The notes below the pieces were generated by a model. The model saw only the letters and a program-made list of their open reading frames with translations, had not been told where the DNA came from and did not search any database. Shown here one piece after another: positions 8,351 to 16,810 of a stretch of 64,000 bases of DNA. Made by a program: the position numbers and the translations under genes. Source of the DNA: Robinsoniella peoriensis (GTDB lineage Bacteria; Bacillota; Clostridia; Lachnospirales; Lachnospiraceae); NCBI RefSeq assembly GCF_042680125.1, contig NZ_JBHTNY010000039.1. One strand, given 5' to 3'. Position 1 is the first letter of the stretch, and each line of letters begins with the position of its first letter.

Positions 8351-10678
8351 TTATCTTTCACTAATATACAGATTTACTTTTTGCAGGATGGTATTTACTG
8401 CATCCTCTACGGAAACATTATCCTTTACGCATCGTTTCACCTGCTCAAATACGGTTTCTTTAATTACATTATCAGACAGCGGTCCTTTATCCAGAGACTC
8501 TACAAAACCTTTAAAGGTATTAATTTCTTCATCGGTAGGCCACTCAATATCCAGGGAGACCATTTCCCCCGTCTGGCTACTTCCACTGCTTAAGCTTCCT
8601 AACCCTTTTGCCGGTTTGTCGTTAATCACTGTATCAAATGCAGCTTTATTTACCGGGAATCCCCCTCCCTGATTGACAATCTGAGATTCTTTGGACAAAA
8701 GGAAAGATGCAAATTTCCCAGCCTGCTCCGGCGCTGTACTTTTACTGCTGATTCCGATAACCGTCCCCGGTACATATACATTCTTTGACTGCCCATTCAG
8801 CAATCCATAAGTTTCTCCATCTATCTGCTTGATTGAGGAGACCACCATAGCCAAATCGTTCATAGACATAATATTTCCAATGCTGATTCCCATACTGTCA
8901 TCCATTCTGCCCATACTTCCCATAGAAACACTTAAGAAAGAACTTGCCGTTGAATTTTTAATGTCTTCTTCCACATAGGTATCGACCTGATCCTGACTGT
9001 GGTCCTCCAGATCATAGAGACGCTTGAATTGTGTAACAAACTCTGTCAGTGCATCCTTATCCAGGGTTCCGTCCTCTTTTTCCCATGCAGGTGAGCTTAC
9101 ATTATATAACGGTTCCAATGCCAGGTCTACCATGGACATCTGAGAGAGTACTCTCATATAGCTCTTTTCATTCTTCATTTTTTCAGCCTGATCTGCAAGG
9201 GATTTCAGATCTACTGCCGCATCAACCGTCTCTTTAGTGGACTGAATCGCCGGTATCTGGAATCTGCTTGGAACAGCATAGATTTTTCCATCACTTTCAT
9301 AGGTATTCTTAATGTTTTCAATAAATCCCTCTTCTGAGGAAATCGGTTCCAGCACACTGCTAAGGTCTGTCAAAATTCCTTTTTCTATATACGACTGAAT
9401 TGGCATTCCGTCCAGAAGAAGCAGATCCGGTCCTTTCCCCGCCAGGATATTTGTATTTAATGTACGGAGTGCATCGGATGTATTTACTGCATCATCCCCC
9501 GACAATCCAACTTCCAGCGTCACACAGGTATCCGGATACTTCTTTTGGAAGAGGGCTATTGCCTGGCGGATTTCAGGATTATCCCGTAGTGTATAGGCCT
9601 TTATCTCATTGCTTGGTACGGCTGGTGTATCCTTTGAGTACACATAACGCAATAATTTATATTCGCTTCCATCCATGCAGGCAACCAGGAAAGAATCATC
9701 ATCCATGGATGCCATGGACACCAGTCCCGTGCTGGGGCTTCCAAGGGAATTCAACTCTCCATTCATAATCTGTTCTGCTATGCTTCCCCCAATGGTATGG
9801 CTATAGAAACCATTGGAATTGCAGTAGTATACCGACTCTCCTTCTTTCCCTTTTTGGAACAACACCGACTTTGTACTGGAACTGCCCTCCAACTGTCCCG
9901 GGGAGTCTTTTCCCACTATCTGCTCATCCAGAACTTTATCCTTATCCATCAGTTTACCAGTTGTGATATCATAAAGCTGCACCTCATCCGTAGTTACTAC
10001 AAGAAGTACGTTTCCTGCAGTTCCAATGGTTATGGGAGAGGTACCCTTTGCGAACTCTTGTGCCACAGTTCCTTTTTCTGTATCTATTAAAAATACGCCC
10101 TTGCTTCCCACTGCCAGCAGTTTACCGTCTTCCGTAAAGCTTACATCGGACAGGTTTGCCTGGGCATTTGCCTCTGCTCCGCCAAATAATTGGTCAAATA
10201 CTTTTACATTTCCATCTTTGTCGGCATACAAGGGCTGGAAACTCCCATCTTCCGAATATTTTACAGCTCCAATCGCACCATCCGATGACAAAGCCATATG
10301 ATATAAATAAGCCACATCATCGTTCAGAATATCCGCCGGGAAATCCGACACTTTTTCCCAGGTCTTTCCCACATCTTTGGAATTCCATATCTCCCTGCTG
10401 CCTGCTTCATTGCTAATCGCCATATTCACACTTCCGTCTGTCTGCCTGCATATATCCAGTATCATAGCTGTTCCCTCAGGCAATGCCGCATCTTCTTCCA
10501 GATAGCGTCCCATCGCACCTGCTTCTGAACCAGTTGAAGTATTGGTTCCGGATGCTGCCTCACTTCCCCCTTGTGTATCCGATACACTATCGGTACCACT
10601 CTGGCATCCTGCCAGCGGTATAGCCGCCAGCCCCGCCGCCATTGTCAGACATATTCCCTTTTTTAAAAAACCTCTCAT
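8351..10678 (-). CDS. Lipoprotein fusing an Asp-box propeller-like region to a solute-binding domain
   Basis: A 775-residue surface lipoprotein: signal peptide with lipobox PLAGC at about 21-25, a Ser/Thr/Gly-rich linker, then a region to about 340 with propeller-like blades including an Asp-box (SKDVGKTW at about 103-110). A family-1 extracellular solute-binding fold follows (from about 355, IRQAIALFQKKYPDTCVTLE, and GPDLLLLDGMPIQSYIEKG). Ordinary solute-binding proteins are 430-550 residues, so the N-terminal extension is unusual. No ABC permeases or ATPase are next to it. It is divergent from an OmpR-type two-component system 162 bp away. A role as a sensory co-receptor is inference. Start supported by GGAGGAA. 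Confidence 0.8.
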   Translation of the reverse strand: MRGFLKKGICLTMAAGLAAIPLAGCQSGTDSVSDTQGGSEAASGTNTSTGSEAGAMGRYLEEDAALPEGTAMILDICRQTDGSVNMAISNEAGSREIWNSKDVGKTWEKVSDFPADILNDDVAYLYHMALSSDGAIGAVKYSEDGSFQPLYADKDGNVKVFDQLFGGAEANAQANLSDVSFTEDGKLLAVGSKGVFLIDTEKGTVAQEFAKGTSPITIGTAGNVLLVVTTDEVQLYDITTGKLMDKDKVLDEQIVGKDSPGQLEGSSSTKSVLFQKGKEGESVYYCNSNGFYSHTIGGSIAEQIMNGELNSLGSPSTGLVSMASMDDDSFLVACMDGSEYKLLRYVYSKDTPAVPSNEIKAYTLRDNPEIRQAIALFQKKYPDTCVTLEVGLSGDDAVNTSDALRTLNTNILAGKGPDLLLLDGMPIQSYIEKGILTDLSSVLEPISSEEGFIENIKNTYESDGKIYAVPSRFQIPAIQSTKETVDAAVDLKSLADQAEKMKNEKSYMRVLSQMSMVDLALEPLYNVSSPAWEKEDGTLDKDALTEFVTQFKRLYDLEDHSQDQVDTYVEEDIKNSTASSFLSVSMGSMGRMDDSMGISIGNIMSMNDLAMVVSSIKQIDGETYGLLNGQSKNVYVPGTVIGISSKSTAPEQAGKFASFLLSKESQIVNQGGGFPVNKAAFDTVINDKPAKGLGSLSSGSSQTGEMVSLDIEWPTDEEINTFKGFVESLDKGPLSDNVIKETVFEQVKRCVKDNVSVEDAVNTILQKVNLYISER

Positions 10679-10778
10679 TGTTATTCCTCCTCATAATGAT
10701 ATTAATTTGTTTTGATGGAGCCAGAATAGCATACTTTTCTCTAGCTACTCTCTAAAAATTAAAACTTAATGATTCTTA

Positions 10779-10798
10779 AGTTATTTTCTGCTTTATTT
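10779..10798. promoter_or_regulatory. Palindrome in the divergent lipoprotein / two-component intergenic region
   Basis: Around 10766-10785 the tract AACTTAATGATTCTTAAGTT has 6-bp inverted arms (AACTTA / TAAGTT). It sits between the divergent starts and may be a response-regulator site. A TATAAT-like -10 for the rightward gene lies about 20 bp before its start. Position is approximate. Confidence 0.3.
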
Positions 10799-10840
10799 TA
10801 ATACAATTCATATTATAATAGGATCAGGAGGCGAAATGTT

Positions 10841-11521
10841 ATGAGAATATTAATAATTGAAGATGATTTGATTTTATGTGATTCATTAAAATACCAGTTA
10901 GAACACGAGAGGATCTCTGTGGATGTCTGCCACGACGGGGAGTCCGGACTTCGCTATATACGTGAAAATGTCCATGATCTTATTCTGCTGGACCGTATGC
11001 TCCCTTTAATGGACGGTACTGCCGTTCTGAAGAAAGTGCGTTCGGAGCAAATATCCACACCTCTGATTCTGGTGACTGCACTGGGTGATTTACATGACCG
11101 TGTGCAGGGGCTGGATCTTGGAGCCGATGATTATATTGTAAAACCCTTTGCATTTGAAGAGTTAATGGCAAGAATCCGCTGCATCAGCAGAAGGCCTGCA
11201 GGCTGGAATGAAAACAAACCCCTTACCTATGGAGATATCTCTTATGATGCGTCACAGAAAAAACTCTCACGGGGAGAACTGACCTGTGCCCTGTCACGTC
11301 GGGAGGGTGACCTGCTGGAGGCTTTTTTAAATAATTCGGGTAAAATTCTTCCCCGTATGACCCTGTTAACCCGCGTCTGGGGACCGGATGCCTCTGTGGA
11401 GGAAGGGAATCTGGATAATTATATCCATCTCCTGCGAAGGCGTCTTACCAGTGTCAGCAGCACACTTACCCTGAAAACGATCCGTGGGATCGGATATAGC
11501 CTGGAGGATACAAATGTTTAG
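10841..11521 (+). CDS. OmpR/PhoB-family response regulator
   Basis: A 226-residue regulator. The receiver domain (1-118) has the acidic pocket EDD at 7-9, phospho-acceptor Asp51 in LILLDRMLP, Thr in LVTALGD and Lys in IVKPFAF. The winged-helix DNA-binding domain is at about 128-224, with LSRREGDLLEAFLNNSG and the RRRL..TIRGIGYSL end. The ribosome-binding site is CAGGAGG. Its 3' end overlaps the kinase gene. Together they form a two-component pair facing the divergent lipoprotein gene, its most obvious candidate target. Confidence 0.95.
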   Translation: MRILIIEDDLILCDSLKYQLEHERISVDVCHDGESGLRYIRENVHDLILLDRMLPLMDGTAVLKKVRSEQISTPLILVTALGDLHDRVQGLDLGADDYIVKPFAFEELMARIRCISRRPAGWNENKPLTYGDISYDASQKKLSRGELTCALSRREGDLLEAFLNNSGKILPRMTLLTRVWGPDASVEEGNLDNYIHLLRRRLTSVSSTLTLKTIRGIGYSLEDTNV

Positions 11522-12809
11522 AAAATTACACCGTCAAATGACACTTTTCTGTACTATGGTGACCGGACTCATCCTGGTCGCCATGTCCTGCATCTGTCTG
11601 ACCATAGCTGAATCCGGCATCAGAGATATCAGTTATTCCTCTTTTATAAATAACATAAATTCACTCTACTCTTATCTTGAGAACCAATCAGTCATTACTC
11701 ATACCTGGATTACTCAGATGGAATACAATTACCATATACAGCTGGATATAAAAGACACCGGAAACAATCTGGTATTCGACTCCCTGAATCCATCTCCCGC
11801 TGCCGAAAAGCTAACTGCCCAGGCAAACGAAACTGCTTTGCAGACCTTCGGACTGGATATTGACAATTTTGGAAAAAACAGTGTGCTGTCCAAACATGAA
11901 GAATTTAAAATGACAGGAGAGGATGGAGAACTTTATTATGCCTCGGTAGCTCTGATTCCCAAAGACAGCGGTTATCTTAGTATAACTGCCATCTCTCCTT
12001 TTACCTCCCAGAAATCTCAGATCTTTCGCCAACGTATGCTTATTGTACTCGTTGATCTGTGCGCTATTATACTTCTCGGTATTTTTTCCTGGCTCTTTAC
12101 ACGCCATATGATTCGCCCATTAAAAGAAAACCGGGAAAAGCAGGTACAATTCGTCGCTTCTGCATCCCACGAGCTCCGCTCTCCCCTCACGGTTATTACA
12201 AGCAGTCTGTCCGCACTGAAAATTGCAGGCAAAGAGGATGCCATACGATTTATCCACGCAATGGAATCAGAAGCGGCCCGTATGGCAAGGCTGATCAATG
12301 ACATGCTTACCCTAGCAAATGCAGATGCCAGAAACTGGACCATCCAGCGGGAGCCCACGGAGCTTGACACACTGGTTTTGGAAACTTATGAAAAATTCGA
12401 GCCCCAGGCTTTGGATAAGAATATGGATTTTGCCTTTCATATTCCAGAGCAGTCGATTCCCCCGCTTCTCTGTGATCCGGGACGGATTGGACAGGTTCTG
12501 TCCATACTGCTGGACAATGCTTTCTCCTATACTCCTGAAGGCGGAAAAGTGAGTATTTCCCTTACATTTGGTTCCGGCAAGTTCCAGATTGCCGTGACCG
12601 ACAGCGGTCCCGGCATCGCGGATGAGAATAAAAAAGCGGTGTTTGACCGGTTTTACCGGGTAGATGCATCCCATAAAGATAAAGAGCACTTTGGACTTGG
12701 TCTCTGTATTGCAAAGGAAATAATAAAACTGCATAAAGGAAGGATCTGGATTGAGGATGCCCCAGGAGGCGGGACAAGCATTATGATACTGCTGCCTGTT
12801 ACCTCATAA
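11514..12809 (+). CDS. Membrane sensor histidine kinase (partner of the OmpR-type regulator)
   Basis: A 431-residue kinase: transmembrane helix about 10-32, extracellular sensor about 33-175, second transmembrane helix about 180-200, then HisKA with the phospho-accepting His in ASASHELRSPL and a HATPase domain (N box LDNAFSYTP, G1 DSGPGIA, G2 HFGLGLCIAKEI). The ATG at 11514 is preferred because GGAGG lies 8 bases before it; an in-frame start 30 bases upstream has no such site. It overlaps the regulator by 8 bp. The 3' end overlaps the convergent thiE gene by 11 bp. The ligand is unknown. Confidence 0.93.
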   Translation: MFRKLHRQMTLFCTMVTGLILVAMSCICLTIAESGIRDISYSSFINNINSLYSYLENQSVITHTWITQMEYNYHIQLDIKDTGNNLVFDSLNPSPAAEKLTAQANETALQTFGLDIDNFGKNSVLSKHEEFKMTGEDGELYYASVALIPKDSGYLSITAISPFTSQKSQIFRQRMLIVLVDLCAIILLGIFSWLFTRHMIRPLKENREKQVQFVASASHELRSPLTVITSSLSALKIAGKEDAIRFIHAMESEAARMARLINDMLTLANADARNWTIQREPTELDTLVLETYEKFEPQALDKNMDFAFHIPEQSIPPLLCDPGRIGQVLSILLDNAFSYTPEGGKVSISLTFGSGKFQIAVTDSGPGIADENKKAVFDRFYRVDASHKDKEHFGLGLCIAKEIIKLHKGRIWIEDAPGGGTSIMILLPVTS

Positions 12810-13407
12810 AACCTGACATCATGCATCCGCCCTTTGCTCCGGCGCGGATTACCTCCTGTATATTGTCCGGTGATATCCCCCCAATGGCATAAACCGGAAT
12901 ACTTACTTTTTGGCAAACTTCTTCTAGAAATGCAAGCCCCCGCCCGGGAATTCCTTTTTTACAGTCCGTCTGAAAAATGTGCCCTGCGATCAAATATCCG
13001 GCACCCAGAAGCTGTGCTTCTTCTGCTTCTGGGGCACTGTGAACCGACACCCCCACCGCCTGAAACTCTCCCAGTACAGTACTGTGTAAATTACAGGTGC
13101 TGCCTGCTCCGGTATTCACTCTTTGCTGTACTGTATTTCCTGTATATTTCCTGAGCATCTCCATAGAGATCTGCACTTCCGGATTCTGCAGTTTTTGAGC
13201 GGTTTCTATAAACTGATTGATTACCAGCGGTTTCCCATACTCCTGACAGATCTCTTTGGATTTTTCTGCCAGTGCTTCATAATCATCGGAAGAAAGATCT
13301 TTCTCCCGCAATACAATTTTCTCTATCTCCTGCCTATCCGCCAGTTCCCTTATCTTCGTTAAGAAATTTCCTGTACAAAGTTTTCTGTTGGTTATACACA
13401 AATACAT
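12799..13407 (-). CDS. thiE: Thiamine phosphate synthase / TenI-like
   Basis: A 202-residue TIM-barrel protein. The start at 13407 (MYLCITNR) matches the YLITDR start typical of ThiE and has GGGAGG 7 bases upstream; a longer frame to 13542 overlaps thiH and lacks support. Landmarks are HSTVLGEFQAVGVSVHS, the PGRGLAFLEEV phosphate-binding loop and GGISPDNIQEV. ThiE joins hydroxymethylpyrimidine diphosphate with thiazole phosphate carboxylate to give thiamine phosphate. The related thiazole tautomerase TenI has the same fold and cannot be excluded. Last gene of the thiamine operon. Confidence 0.82.
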   Translation of the reverse strand: MYLCITNRKLCTGNFLTKIRELADRQEIEKIVLREKDLSSDDYEALAEKSKEICQEYGKPLVINQFIETAQKLQNPEVQISMEMLRKYTGNTVQQRVNTGAGSTCNLHSTVLGEFQAVGVSVHSAPEAEEAQLLGAGYLIAGHIFQTDCKKGIPGRGLAFLEEVCQKVSIPVYAIGGISPDNIQEVIRAGAKGGCMMSGFMR

Positions 13408-13495
13408 CTTCTGCCTCCCGGGTTTTCCACAATTGAGATTATATATACTACACGCCCCCTGCATAAAACCTGTAAACATGCATTTTGTCCATGTA

Positions 13496-14725
13496 TTACA
13501 CTCTGATATAATCCACATAGACAGGCTGCAGTCCCTGGGCAATAATTGCCCGCTTCACGTCTTCTACATTTCTGGGGTCTGATATTTCGAACTGTTCATC
13601 GCCTTTTGCCTCTTCTCCATGCCCTCCAACGCTTACCTTTACCCCCGCTGATATCTTAGTGGCGCACATACCAATGACATGATCCCGGAAGCCTTCCCTT
13701 TCCCGGGTAGAAATGGTTATCCCTGCAAATGGCATGAACAGGCGATATGCCAGCATGACCTGAAGCAGCTGGGTTTCGTGAACATCTTTGGGATTGATCT
13801 TGTCATTATTAATAATTGGACGAAGCCTTGGCGGAGAAAAAGCAATCTCCGCATGGGGATATTTCTGCTGAACCAGATAGGCATGCATTCCGGTTGCAAA
13901 CGCATCCTTACGAAAATCATCCAAGCCTAAAAGGGCGCCAAAGGCTACGGAACGCATTCCTCCTTTCAGGGCTCTTTCCTGGGCATGAAAGCGATATGGA
14001 TAAATACGCTTGGGACCGCTTAAATGGAGCCGTTCATACCTTATGGGATTGTAGGTCTCCTGATAGACACAGACGTAATCTGCACCGCAGGTATGCAGAT
14101 ATTCGTACTCGTCCGTATTCAAAGGATAAATTTCAACCCCCACTAAGGCAAAATACCTGGCTGCTATCCTGACTGCCTCTCCAATATAGTTTACATCAGA
14201 TGCCTTTCTGGATTCTCCTGTTAATAGTAAAATATCCTGTAATCCGGTGGATGCGATATTCTTTAATTCCTCTTCTATTTCTTCCATGGAAAGTTTTCCC
14301 CGTAGAATTCGGTTTTTACAATTATAACCACAGTAAATGCAGTTATTTTCACAATAATTTGCAATATACAATGGAGTAAAAAGTGAAACTGCATTTCCAA
14401 AATGCTTTCCCGTCTCTGCCTTTCCTTTTCTCGCCATCTCTTCTAAAAAGGGTTCTGCCGCCGGGGAAAGAAGCGCCGCAAAATCTTCGGGAAGCAGGCT
14501 TTCCTTTGCCAGCGCCAGTTTTACATCTTTGGCGGTGTAAGCTTCATAATCATATATATTGACCTTTTCCAGAACCTTATCCATAATATCGGATTGTAAA
14601 TCTTCCATTCCCGGCTGATATTCCATATGGTTTGTCTCTTCCGTGATAAACCTGCCGGATCTAATACCGGAGACCCCTGCTTTGGGATACTCCGGTTTCT
14701 TCTCATTTTCTGTACTCAAACACAC
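13496..14725 (-). CDS. thiH: 2-iminoacetate synthase (radical SAM)
   Basis: ThiH cleaves tyrosine with a 5'-deoxyadenosyl radical to give dehydroglycine for the thiazole ring. It is the oxygen-sensitive alternative to ThiO. The [4Fe-4S]/SAM motif CENNCIYCGY (CX3CX2C) is clear about 130 residues from the N-terminus, followed by the BATS-type C-terminal half (CATKISAGVKVSVGGHG). The start is uncertain. GTG at 14725 is preceded by GAAAGGAAA and gives 409 residues. An ATG at 14626 gives about 376 residues, closer to the usual length, but has only a weak site. Between thiG and thiE in the operon. Confidence 0.92.
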   Translation of the reverse strand: MCLSTENEKKPEYPKAGVSGIRSGRFITEETNHMEYQPGMEDLQSDIMDKVLEKVNIYDYEAYTAKDVKLALAKESLLPEDFAALLSPAAEPFLEEMARKGKAETGKHFGNAVSLFTPLYIANYCENNCIYCGYNCKNRILRGKLSMEEIEEELKNIASTGLQDILLLTGESRKASDVNYIGEAVRIAARYFALVGVEIYPLNTDEYEYLHTCGADYVCVYQETYNPIRYERLHLSGPKRIYPYRFHAQERALKGGMRSVAFGALLGLDDFRKDAFATGMHAYLVQQKYPHAEIAFSPPRLRPIINNDKINPKDVHETQLLQVMLAYRLFMPFAGITISTREREGFRDHVIGMCATKISAGVKVSVGGHGEEAKGDEQFEISDPRNVEDVKRAIIAQGLQPVYVDYIRV

Positions 14726-14835
14726 TCTAGTTTCCTTTCTTTCATTCGAAATCTTAAGTTGCAAGCTGCCAGAGCATTCATTTTAATTAAAGCAATTTTC
14801 AAATGCTCTCTGATTCTATCATATTCATACGTGCT

Positions 14836-15603
14836 CTAATCCTGTAAAAATCCGGTCAATGGACTGGATGCTTCCGCCATCTGTTCCAATACCCGGCCTG
14901 GTCCTGCCAGATATGCCATTCTTCCTGATATTACCGCCAGCTTGAATGCTGCTGCCATCTGTGCCACATCTCCTGCCGTTGCAATTGCGGTATTTGCCAT
15001 AATGGCGTCTACCCCCATTTCCATTGCCTCACATGCCTGGGAAGGCCTTCCGATTCCGGCGTCAACGATGATCGGCAGGTCAATTTCTTCCACCAGCATT
15101 TTGATAAATTCCCTGGTACACAGACCCTTGTTGCTTCCAATTGGAGCTCCCAGAGGCATAATAGCTGCTGCTCCTGCATTTACCATATCTCTGGCTGCAT
15201 TTAAATCCGGGTACATATAGGGCATTACAATAAATCCTTCCTTTGCCAGTACTTCTGTTGCTTTGATTGTCTCATAATTATCCGGAAGCAGATATTTGGA
15301 ATCGTGCACAACCTCAATTTTTACAAAGTCACCGCAGCCGATTTCCCTTGCCAGACGTGCAATGCGGACCGCCTCTTCCGCCGTTCTGGCACCGGATGTA
15401 TTTGGCAGTAAGGTAATGCCTTCCGGCATATAGTCCAGGATGTTTTCTTCCCCGCCTACATTGGCACGGCGAAGTGCCAGTGTAGCCATTTCCACTCCTC
15501 CATTTTTAATAACTGCATTGGTCATCTCTAATGAAAATTTGCCTGATCCCAGAATAAACCTGGATTCAAAGGCATGACCGCCTATGATTAATTTATCTTC
15601 CAT
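14836..15603 (-). CDS. thiG: Thiazole synthase
   Basis: A 255-residue TIM-barrel enzyme condensing deoxyxylulose phosphate, dehydroglycine and ThiS-thiocarboxylate into the thiazole phosphate. The Schiff-base lysine lies in CGDFVKIEVVHD, and the phosphate loops PLGAPIGSNKG and VDAGIGRPSQA are intact. The start at 15603 (MEDKLIIGG) has AAAGGA upstream and matches the usual N-terminus; an in-frame ATG 27 bases earlier is less likely. It follows thiF with an 86-base gap. An 8-bp inverted repeat (AGAGCATT...AATGCTCT) lies in the gap before thiH. Confidence 0.95.
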   Translation of the reverse strand: MEDKLIIGGHAFESRFILGSGKFSLEMTNAVIKNGGVEMATLALRRANVGGEENILDYMPEGITLLPNTSGARTAEEAVRIARLAREIGCGDFVKIEVVHDSKYLLPDNYETIKATEVLAKEGFIVMPYMYPDLNAARDMVNAGAAAIMPLGAPIGSNKGLCTREFIKMLVEEIDLPIIVDAGIGRPSQACEAMEMGVDAIMANTAIATAGDVAQMAAAFKLAVISGRMAYLAGPGRVLEQMAEASSPLTGFLQD

Positions 15604-15689
15604 TTCTGTATCCTTTTCCTTTCGAAACATTTATGATGAACCTGTATTCCTGCGTTTGCCGCAGATATTCTATTGATGCAGACCGCGCA

Positions 15690-16511
15690 CTATACGTCCG
15701 TGATTCCAAGTATCAGACGCAGAACCATATTGGCCTGATGTCCGGCACACACCTGGACTCTGGGTGCCATCAGCCCTCTTCCTTCCTTTGCTTCATTTTC
15801 CATATCCCCGCACACATAGAGCCTTGACATCTTACGCACGGTCTTTATTTCATTGGCACTGTCATATCCGGCCATCCCGGATGCGGAAACGATTGTGGAT
15901 TCCGGGAGTTCCATCAGTACCGCATTTACCAGAGCCGCCTTGGCTTCCGGCCTGTCAAATGCTTCACATATAATGGGATATTCCTCAAATATACCCGCCG
16001 CATTTTGTGAGGTTACCCTTCTGTCTATTGTCTCTACCTGGATAAAAGGATTGATCTGGGCAATCTGTTCTTTTAATGCCTCTGTTTTCTTCTTACCCAG
16101 ATGGGAAACCAGATAGTTCTGGCGGTTTAAGTTACTCGGTTCTACTACATCAAAATCTACCAGCAAAAGCTTCCCTACGCCTGTCCTTGCAAGCATCACC
16201 GCAATGTGAGATCCCAGACCGCCCAGTCCCGCTACTGCGACACAGGCATTGTTCACTTTTTCCCAGACCCCGGGGGTATGCCTGGATGCCATCATGGCCT
16301 CCAGCTCCTCTTGCCCCGGCAGCACCCCTCTATGTATAAAAAACACCTCATCCATCTCTTTTAATGTTCTTGTCCCACTGATGAATTCTTCTATGGGAAC
16401 AGAAAAACCATTTAAGATTACGATATCCTCTTCTTTGCCGTACTGTCCTTTTAATTCCGCCAGGGTATTGCACTGAATTTTGGTGATCTTTCCATTTAAT
16501 TTTATCTGCAT
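15690..16511 (-). CDS. thiF: ThiS adenylyltransferase with an N-terminal ThiS-like domain
   Basis: A 273-residue E1-like enzyme that adenylates the C-terminal glycine of ThiS. Residues from about 80 hold the nucleotide-binding core (VAVAGLGGLGSHIAVMLAR, then DFDVVEPSNLNRQNY), matching the shorter ThiF family 2 of anaerobes. CXXC zinc pairs of E. coli ThiF are not seen. Residues 1-65 resemble ThiS itself (ubiquitin-like, ILNGFSVP aligning with VELNGVIVP) but end in HRGV without the GlyGly tail, so they cannot carry sulfur. The site GGAGG is 8 bases before the start. It begins 3 bases after the thiS stop codon. Confidence 0.9.
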   Translation of the reverse strand: MQIKLNGKITKIQCNTLAELKGQYGKEEDIVILNGFSVPIEEFISGTRTLKEMDEVFFIHRGVLPGQEELEAMMASRHTPGVWEKVNNACVAVAGLGGLGSHIAVMLARTGVGKLLLVDFDVVEPSNLNRQNYLVSHLGKKKTEALKEQIAQINPFIQVETIDRRVTSQNAAGIFEEYPIICEAFDRPEAKAALVNAVLMELPESTIVSASGMAGYDSANEIKTVRKMSRLYVCGDMENEAKEGRGLMAPRVQVCAGHQANMVLRLILGITDV

Positions 16512-16514
16512 TGC

Positions 16515-16709
16515 TCAACCTCCGCCTACGAAACTGACGATTTCCAGGCAGTCCGCATCATTTAAAACAATGCCTGCAAATTTCCCTTTTGGTACGATTA
16601 CTCCATTTAATTCTACAGCGATTCTGGAAAGATTATAATTTTTTTCTATCAGAAATTCTTCCAGCGTTATTGTTTTTATTAGTTCTGCTGTCTGTCCATT
16701 TATTTTCAT
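16515..16709 (-). CDS. thiS: Sulfur carrier protein ThiS
   Basis: A 64-residue ubiquitin-like carrier ending in the required glycine tail (SFVGGG). The terminal glycine is adenylated by ThiF and converted to a thiocarboxylate that donates sulfur to thiazole. It starts about 100 bases after thiC, and thiF begins 3 bases after its stop, so the carrier and its activating enzyme are translationally linked. Confidence 0.95.
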   Translation of the reverse strand: MKINGQTAELIKTITLEEFLIEKNYNLSRIAVELNGVIVPKGKFAGIVLNDADCLEIVSFVGGG

Positions 16710-16810
16710 GATTTATATCCCGTCCTGTTTCTTTATTCCCACAGCAGCGCGGCAAGCGGACCTGCCTATATGTAAATTGGGAGACTGCCGTGAGGATCTA
16801 ATATAAATTT

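Noticed and set aside
12799..13542. A longer thiE starting at 13542
   Set aside because: The extra 45 codons overlap thiH and have no ribosome-binding site, while 13407 has both a good site and the expected ThiE N-terminus.
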